DNA of 64,000 nucleotides from Aeromicrobium sp. 9AM (lineage in GTDB: Bacteria; Actinomycetota; Actinomycetes; Propionibacteriales; Nocardioidaceae). The position numbers were made by a program, and so were the translations under genes. The notes under the pieces are model-generated. The model was not told the origin of the DNA. It worked only from the letters and a program-made list of their open reading frames with translations, and searched no databases. The stretch lies in contig NZ_LR733304.1 of assembly GCF_902506105.1 (NCBI RefSeq), positions 2,919,560-2,983,559 of the forward strand. Reading direction: 5' to 3'. Positions 59,804-64,000 of the stretch are shown piece by piece; position 1 is the first letter of the stretch; each line of letters opens with the position of its first letter.

Positions 59804-59877
59804 TGCTTCGAATGTGAAGCACAAGCGTGACGATAGCAGTGCTTTGAATATGAAGCAAGTGCTTTGAAAGTGAATCA
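59804..59877. promoter_or_regulatory. Three MarR-type operator repeats
   Basis: Three 18-bp dyads, TGCTTCGAATGTGAAGCA (59804-59821), TGCTTTGAATATGAAGCA (59840-59857) and TGCTTTGAAAGTGAATCA (59860-59877), lie between the oxidoreductase and MarR start codons. Centre spacings are 36 and 20 bp. Confidence 0.8.
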
Positions 59878-59895
59878 TCGCGATAGGATTGCGGT

Positions 59896-60399
59896 ATGAA
59901 TCAGACGTCACTGGACGCGGAGCAGCTCCGTGCGTATTTCGCCCTCACGGAGGTGGCAGGGTTGCTCAAGCACGCGGTCGAGCAACAGCTGCGCGAGGTC
60001 GGCGACCTCAGCTTCGTCCAGTTCCAGCTGCTGGCGCGCCTGGGACTCGGGTCGGACACGGGGAGCGCGCGCATGACCGATCTTGCCGACGGTGTCGTGC
60101 TCAGCCGAAGCGCACTGACCTATCAGGCCGGGCTGCTCGACAAGGCGGGCCTCGTCACGCGCAGCCCGTCGGAGGACGACGATCGGGGCGTGACGGTGAC
60201 GATCACCGAGGCTGGGCGGGAGCGCCTCGAGAAGGTACTCCCGGGACACACCGAGGTCATCAGCCACCAGCTCTTCCAGCCGCTGTCAGCGAAGGACGTG
60301 CGGACTCTCGCCGACCTGCTCTCGCCGGTGCGGGACCACATGCGCTCGGCGCCGCCCCGCTCGGCCGCCCCTCGCCGCCGGCGTCGTGATCCTGAATGA
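59896..60399 (+). CDS. MarR-family transcriptional regulator
   Basis: This 167-residue protein has the winged HTH of MarR: MTDLADGVVLSRSALTYQAGLLDKAGLVTR (split) with the wing DDRGVTVTITEAG. It dimerises through terminal helices. It is divergent from the oxidoreductase and coupled to the SRPBCC gene by a four-base overlap. It probably represses both directions by the repeats upstream. Confidence 0.92.
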   Translation: MNQTSLDAEQLRAYFALTEVAGLLKHAVEQQLREVGDLSFVQFQLLARLGLGSDTGSARMTDLADGVVLSRSALTYQAGLLDKAGLVTRSPSEDDDRGVTVTITEAGRERLEKVLPGHTEVISHQLFQPLSAKDVRTLADLLSPVRDHMRSAPPRSAAPRRRRRDPE

Positions 60400-60929
60400 G
60401 CCGCTCGGTCCGGGCCACCGATGCGGAGCGCAACGCTGCGATGGCAGGCGACGAGATCGTGGCGGACGCCGACGCCGTGATGGATCGTGCGTTCACCGTG
60501 CCCGGTCCCCCGGAAGACGTATGGCCGTGGATCCTCCAGCTCGGCAAGCGACGGGCTGGGTGGTACCTGCCCAAGGCGGTCGAGCGCTGGATACCGCGAT
60601 CACGACGAGCCCTCCGCTCCGTCGATGACCTGTGGCTGCACCTGGGTGTCGGTGACGTCATCCCCGACTACGGCGGACAGGACGCGACGTTCACCGTCGC
60701 GCAGATCGCCGCCCCGCACACCCTCGTCTATCGGTCGCAGCGTGGCTCGGTGTCCGTGAGCTGGTCGATCGCGCTGAGTCCCGCGGGTGCGGGCGCCACC
60801 CGCGTACATCTGCGACTCAGGCTCGGACCGGTCAAGAGGCTCTGGCTGGTCAACACGGTTGGCGAGATGTTCGACGCCCTCACGATCGCCGGTCTCGCCG
60901 CCGGCCTGAGAGAACGTCTCGCTCCGTAG
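60396..60929 (+). CDS. SRPBCC-fold protein
   Basis: This 177-residue protein has an SRPBCC (START-like) lipid/ligand-binding fold: VDRAFTVPGPPEDVWPWI-type strand-helix start (MDRAFTVPGPPEDVWPWILQ), then LVYRSQRGSVSVSWSIAL and a long C-terminal helix (FDALTIAGLAAGLRERL). It is cotranscribed with MarR. The ligand is unknown; its last bases lie 6 bp from the vanX stop. Confidence 0.78.
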   Translation: MSRSVRATDAERNAAMAGDEIVADADAVMDRAFTVPGPPEDVWPWILQLGKRRAGWYLPKAVERWIPRSRRALRSVDDLWLHLGVGDVIPDYGGQDATFTVAQIAAPHTLVYRSQRGSVSVSWSIALSPAGAGATRVHLRLRLGPVKRLWLVNTVGEMFDALTIAGLAAGLRERLAP

Positions 60930-60935
60930 GCCGAC

Positions 60936-61553
60936 CTACGTGATCGGGAAGTCGAAGTACGTGTCCGGGTACGGCTCGTCGGCCAGCGTGTAGTGCCACC
61001 ACTCCGACTCGTAGCGGTTGAAGCCGCAGGCCTCCATGAGCGAGCAGAGGTGGTGCCGGTTATGGGTCTCCGCGGCGGTGATTCCGCTGGCGCCGTGGTG
61101 TGAGATCGGGTCCATCAGGTCGTGGCCGCCACCCATCGGCGCGAGCTCGCCGCTGGCCAGGTCGAAGATCGTCAGGTCGACCGTGCTGCCGCGGCTGTGG
61201 CCGGACTTGGTGGCGACGTAGCCCCGCTCGAACATCTCGGCGCGGTCGATGTGCGGATAGTGACGCGCCTTCGTGAGGCCGTCCTCGGGCTGGCCGGCCC
61301 ATCGCAGGAAGCAGTCCACCGCGCGTTGCGGCCGGTACGCGTCCCAGAGCAGCAGGCCGAAGCCCAACGCCGCTGCCTTTTCCCGTGCCTGCTCGAGCGC
61401 CAGGCACAACGCCCTGGTGCCGATCATGCGGTTCGCGGCGTAGCCGTCGACGGGCTTGCCGGTGAAGTTGTCCCACGTCGCGTACTTGGCGTCCCAGCGG
61501 ATTCCGGGCACCCACTCGTCGACGTAGACGAAGTCCTCGTGGTTGCTGTTCAT
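60936..61553 (-). CDS. vanX: D-Ala-D-Ala dipeptidase VanX
   Basis: ATG 61553 gives 205 residues. VanX hydrolyses D-Ala-D-Ala in the cytoplasm, starving the normal wall pathway so that D-Ala-D-Lac is used. Zinc ligands His119 and Asp126 in KSGHSRGSTVDLTIFD and His187 in ESEWWHY, base Glu184 and Arg74 in DAYRPQ all align with the enterococcal enzyme. The family's C-terminal YPDTYFDFPIT is kept. Unlike typical vanHAX operons, it is divergent from vanH. Confidence 0.95.
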   Translation of the reverse strand: MNSNHEDFVYVDEWVPGIRWDAKYATWDNFTGKPVDGYAANRMIGTRALCLALEQAREKAAALGFGLLLWDAYRPQRAVDCFLRWAGQPEDGLTKARHYPHIDRAEMFERGYVATKSGHSRGSTVDLTIFDLASGELAPMGGGHDLMDPISHHGASGITAAETHNRHHLCSLMEACGFNRYESEWWHYTLADEPYPDTYFDFPIT

Positions 61554-61557
61554 GCCC

Positions 61558-61691
61558 CCAGTCAAGGAAGAACGGTGTTGTCAGCACGTATGCGAGAGCG
61601 CATATGTGGGCGATACACAACCCGCGAGTTGTGTATCGCCGGCGTATCGGAATCCACATACGTACCGGCAACGCCCTCGCGCCTTGACTGG
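61558..61691. promoter_or_regulatory. Symmetric divergent vanX-vanH control region
   Basis: Perfect 13-bp arms GGCGATACACAAC (61609-61621) and GTTGTGTATCGCC (61628-61640) centre at 61624.5. The decamer CCTTGACTGG occurs on the minus strand at 61567-61558 and on the plus strand at 61682-61691, centred on the same point and four to five bases from each start codon. ATG positions 61553 and 61697 are symmetric too. No VanR/VanS genes are in the window. Confidence 0.75.
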
Positions 61692-61696
61692 TCCGC

Positions 61697-62740
61697 ATGG
61701 TCTACGGAGAGCTCGGCATCAGCTGCAGCGAGATGGTCGCGGCTCGCCGCGCCCGCGCACTGGCCCCCTTGCCGTCCGCGGCTCTGGGGCTGACGGTCTA
61801 CGGCTGCGAGCCCCACGAAGCCGCGTTGTTCCGTGAGCTGGCGCCGCGTCTCGGCGTGACGCTGACGATCACCGAGGCGCCGGTCTCCGAGCTCAATGCC
61901 GGTCTCGCAGCCGGCACGAGGTGCATCAGTGTGGGGCACAAGACCCAGGTCACCGCCGAGACCTTCCGCGCACTCAGCCGCGCAGGCGTCGAGTACGTCT
62001 CGACGAGGAGTATCGGCTTCAACCACATTGACGTGGCGTACGCCGAGAGTCTCGGCATCACGGTCGAGAACGTCGCGTACTCGCCCGACAGCGTCGCCGA
62101 CTACACGTTGATGTTGATGCTGATGGCCGTACGCCATGCGCAGTCCGTCATCCGCCGCACGCAGTCGCACGACTACCGGCTGCACGACACCCCGGGCCGT
62201 GAGCTCCGCGACCTGACCGTCGGAGTTGTCGGCACCGGTCGCATCGGGTCCGCCGTCATCGACAGGTTGCGGGGCTTCGGCTGCCGAGTCGTGGCGCACG
62301 ACACCCGCCCCGGCACCTCCGCCACGTACGTCGCCCTCGACGAGCTGCTCAGGGTGAGCGACATCCTCACCCTGCACACGCCGCTCGACGCGGACACGCA
62401 TCACCTCCTCGACCGCCGACGCATCGGGCTGATGAAGCCGTACGCCGTCGTCATCAACACCGGCCGCGGTGCTCTCGTCGACACCGAGGCCCTCGCCGAC
62501 GCGTTGGAGGACGGCCGCCTCGGTGGCGCTGCCCTGGATGTCATCGAGGGCGAGGAGGGGATGTTCTACGCCGACTGCCGGACCACGCCGATCACCGGTA
62601 CGCCACTGGCTCGCCTGCACGAGCTGCCGAACGTCCTGATCAGCCCGCACACCGCCTACTTCACCGACCACGCGCTCGGTGACGCCGTCGAGAACTCCAT
62701 CCGCAACTCCCTGACCTACGAGAGCAGACACCATGGATAA
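61697..62740 (+). CDS. vanH: D-lactate dehydrogenase VanH
   Basis: This 347-residue D-2-hydroxyacid dehydrogenase reduces pyruvate to D-lactate for VanA. It has VGVVGTGRIGSAVIDRL (NAD site), catalytic Arg in TGRGALVDTEALADALE, and His in LISPHTAYFTDHAL; TRSIGFNHIDVAYA fits the VanH subgroup. It overlaps vanA by eight bases. Confidence 0.94.
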   Translation: MVYGELGISCSEMVAARRARALAPLPSAALGLTVYGCEPHEAALFRELAPRLGVTLTITEAPVSELNAGLAAGTRCISVGHKTQVTAETFRALSRAGVEYVSTRSIGFNHIDVAYAESLGITVENVAYSPDSVADYTLMLMLMAVRHAQSVIRRTQSHDYRLHDTPGRELRDLTVGVVGTGRIGSAVIDRLRGFGCRVVAHDTRPGTSATYVALDELLRVSDILTLHTPLDADTHHLLDRRRIGLMKPYAVVINTGRGALVDTEALADALEDGRLGGAALDVIEGEEGMFYADCRTTPITGTPLARLHELPNVLISPHTAYFTDHALGDAVENSIRNSLTYESRHHG

Positions 62741-63773
62741 GTTGAAGATCGCCGTCATCTTCGGAGGCTCCTCCGAAGAGCACCCCATCTCCGTCAAGTC
62801 GGCGCAGGAGGTCGCAAAGCACCTCGACGCCGAGACGTACGAACCGTTCTACGTCGGCATCGCGACGAGCGGTGAATGGCGGCTCTGCGACGGCCCCGGC
62901 GAGAACTGGGAGAACGGCACCAGCCGCTCGGCCGTGCTGTCGCCCGACCCCGCGACCCACGGCCTCCTCGTGCTGGCCGAGGGGCGGCACGAGGTGATCC
63001 GCCTGGATGTCGTGCTGCCCGTCCTGCACGGCAAGCACGGCGAGGACGGGGCGATCCAGGGCCTGCTCGAGCTCTCCGGCATCCCGTACGTCGGCTGCGA
63101 CGTGCCAAGCTCGGCGCTGTGCATGGACAAGTCGCTCGCGTACGTCGTGGCGGCGAGCGCAGGAATCGCCACGCCCCACCACCGCGTCGTCGCGGCCAAC
63201 GAGAGCATCGACCTGGACGGGCTCGCCTATCCCGTCTTCGTGAAGCCGGCTCGCTCGGGTTCGTCTTTCGGCGTCAGCAAGGTGTCGCGGCAGGAGGACC
63301 TGCTGGACGCAGTGGTCGTCGCGAAGCAGTACGACTCCAAGGTGCTGATCGAGGAGGCCGTCGACGGCAGCGAGGTCGGCTGCGCGATCCTCGGTGAGCG
63401 ATTCGGGCTGGTCGTCGGTGAGGTGGACCGCATCGCCCTGTCGCACGGCTTCTTCCGGATCCACCAGGAGGCGTCGCCCGAGACCGGCTCCGACAACTCC
63501 ACGCCCATCGTCCCGGCCGACATCCCGGACGAGGCACGGTCGCTCGTGCAGGAGACCGCGAAGGCGATCTACCGCGCCCTGGGTTGCAAGGGCCTGGCCC
63601 GGGTCGACATGTTCCTCAAGCCGGACGGCACCGTCGTGCTCAACGAGGTCAACACGCTGCCGGGCCTGACGTCGTACAGCCGCTATCCACGCATGATGGC
63701 CGCCGCGGGACTGCCTCTCGGCGAGGTGATCGACCGGCTGGTCGACCGCACCCTGCAAGGGAAGAGGCGTTGA
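62733..63773 (+). CDS. vanA: D-alanine--D-lactate ligase VanA/VanB-type
   Basis: This 346-residue ATP-grasp ligase joins D-Ala and D-Lac. The omega-loop SHGFFRIHQEASPETGSDNS contains the His of the VanA-type active site, unlike the Tyr of common Ddl. GKHGEDGAIQGLLELSGI, KPARSGSSFGVSKVS and NEVNTLPGLTSYSRYPRMMA are strongly VanA-like. The product depsipeptide lowers vancomycin affinity. Confidence 0.95.
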   Translation: MDKLKIAVIFGGSSEEHPISVKSAQEVAKHLDAETYEPFYVGIATSGEWRLCDGPGENWENGTSRSAVLSPDPATHGLLVLAEGRHEVIRLDVVLPVLHGKHGEDGAIQGLLELSGIPYVGCDVPSSALCMDKSLAYVVAASAGIATPHHRVVAANESIDLDGLAYPVFVKPARSGSSFGVSKVSRQEDLLDAVVVAKQYDSKVLIEEAVDGSEVGCAILGERFGLVVGEVDRIALSHGFFRIHQEASPETGSDNSTPIVPADIPDEARSLVQETAKAIYRALGCKGLARVDMFLKPDGTVVLNEVNTLPGLTSYSRYPRMMAAAGLPLGEVIDRLVDRTLQGKRR

Positions 63774-63877
63774 GCATCCTGCTCGGCCTCGTCGTCCTGG
63801 TCTTCGTCGCCAGCGTCGTGCTGACCGCCGTGATCGTCACGGTCCTGGGCGACCTGGCCGGTCGCTTCCGCCGCTAG
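63770..63877 (+). CDS. Small single-helix membrane protein (35 aa)
   Basis: TTG 63770 overlaps the vanA stop by four bases and encodes 35 residues: one hydrophobic helix (ILLGLVVLVFVASVVLTAVI) and a basic end (GRFRR). Overlap and membrane character suggest a real, translationally coupled peptide, but the size is small. A related known van-cluster peptide is not recognised. Confidence 0.5.
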   Translation: MSILLGLVVLVFVASVVLTAVIVTVLGDLAGRFRR

Positions 63878-63928
63878 CTGTGATGCCCAGGCACGTTGGT
63901 CGAGATCGTGTGACGTCTCGATCTGATC

Positions 63929-64000
63929 TGTAGACGGGTGAAGACCTCCCGGTGTGGAGTGGAGCTGTTGAGAAACCGCTTCACGACCAGGAGGTCTTCA
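63929..64000 (+). mobile_element. Probable left end of an insertion sequence (partial)
   Basis: The sequence begins TGTAGACGGGTGAAGACC and holds the inverted pair TGAAGACCTCC (63939-63949) and GGAGGTCTTCA (63990-64000). AGGAGG near the very end sits at the right distance for a start codon that would begin just at the edge. From memory, IS481/IS3-type elements in actinobacteria have such ends. The transposase itself is outside the window. Confidence 0.4.

Noticed and set aside
62733..63773. Reading the ligase as an ordinary housekeeping Ddl
   Set aside because: The omega-loop FRIHQE region with GSDNS and the adjacent VanH and VanX are specific to D-Ala-D-Lac ligases.

Overview
The window reads as ordinary chromosome of a high-G+C actinobacterium, most likely Propionibacteriales/Nocardioidaceae (Nocardioides/Aeromicrobium-like). 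The reasons are strong GC-rich codon use, frequent GTG and ATGA-overlap starts, many CGTACG hexamers, GTP-dependent PEPCK, a SigB/SigF-type sigma factor, GAF-ANTAR regulators, LigD/Ku end joining and a tRNA-adenosine-deaminase-associated protein next to tadA. The taxon is inferred from gene content only; there is no rRNA here. Coding density is very high. No gap exceeds 300 bases; the longest are 9947-10183, 56253-56485 and 34368-34574, and their contents are listed. I see no CRISPR array, prophage, integrase or replication origin.

Region 1 (1-5.9 kb) is a lasso-type RiPP locus. It encodes a 42-residue precursor whose core is almost pure Gly-Ile repeat and ends in Ser, a B2 protease, an HPr-kinase-like tailoring kinase, a PqqD-type B1 protein, a CDP-glycerol glycerophosphotransferase-like protein (cut by the left edge), and, divergently, a nucleotidyltransferase and an ABC exporter. 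No asparagine-synthetase-type cyclase is visible. A luciferase-like oxidoreductase follows, then a DUF559 endonuclease gene bounded by perfect 14-bp inverted repeats with palindromic ends.

Region 2 (8-13 kb) is housekeeping: pckG, a secreted S55-like protease, tRNA-Arg and lepB. Region 3 (13-26 kb) looks like a general-stress block. It has a sigma-70 factor of the SigB/F group, three GAF-ANTAR proteins, a DksA/TraR-like zinc protein, LigD and Ku, and two SDRs. At least six promoter-like sites of the GNNT-N15/16-GGG(T/C)A form sit upstream of these genes, including ligD. Region 4 (26-47 kb) is central metabolism: a DadA-like oxidase, gabT with two aldehyde dehydrogenases and a divergent LysR regulator, menB, pntAB, upp, tadA, and a luciferase-like/FMN-reductase pair.

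Region 5 (46.9-58.6 kb) is a peptide or muropeptide salvage locus: M19 dipeptidase, HTH-less SIS protein, S66 LD-carboxypeptidase, a full Dpp-type ABC importer with a double ATPase, and a divergent M20 peptidase/class-A-beta-lactamase-like pair. After tRNA-Ser and a MarR-controlled oxidoreductase comes region 6 (60.9-63.9 kb), a vancomycin-resistance-type set. VanX is divergent from VanH-VanA across a 143-bp intergenic region that is symmetric about one centre, and VanA overlaps a 35-residue membrane peptide. The right edge carries what looks like the left end of an insertion sequence.

Two families of dispersed repeats are woven through the window. One is a short TTGAGCCTGTCGAA element found in frame inside or at the end of four proteins, mostly at interdomain linkers. 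The other is a two-module GC-rich element placed between two convergent gene pairs.
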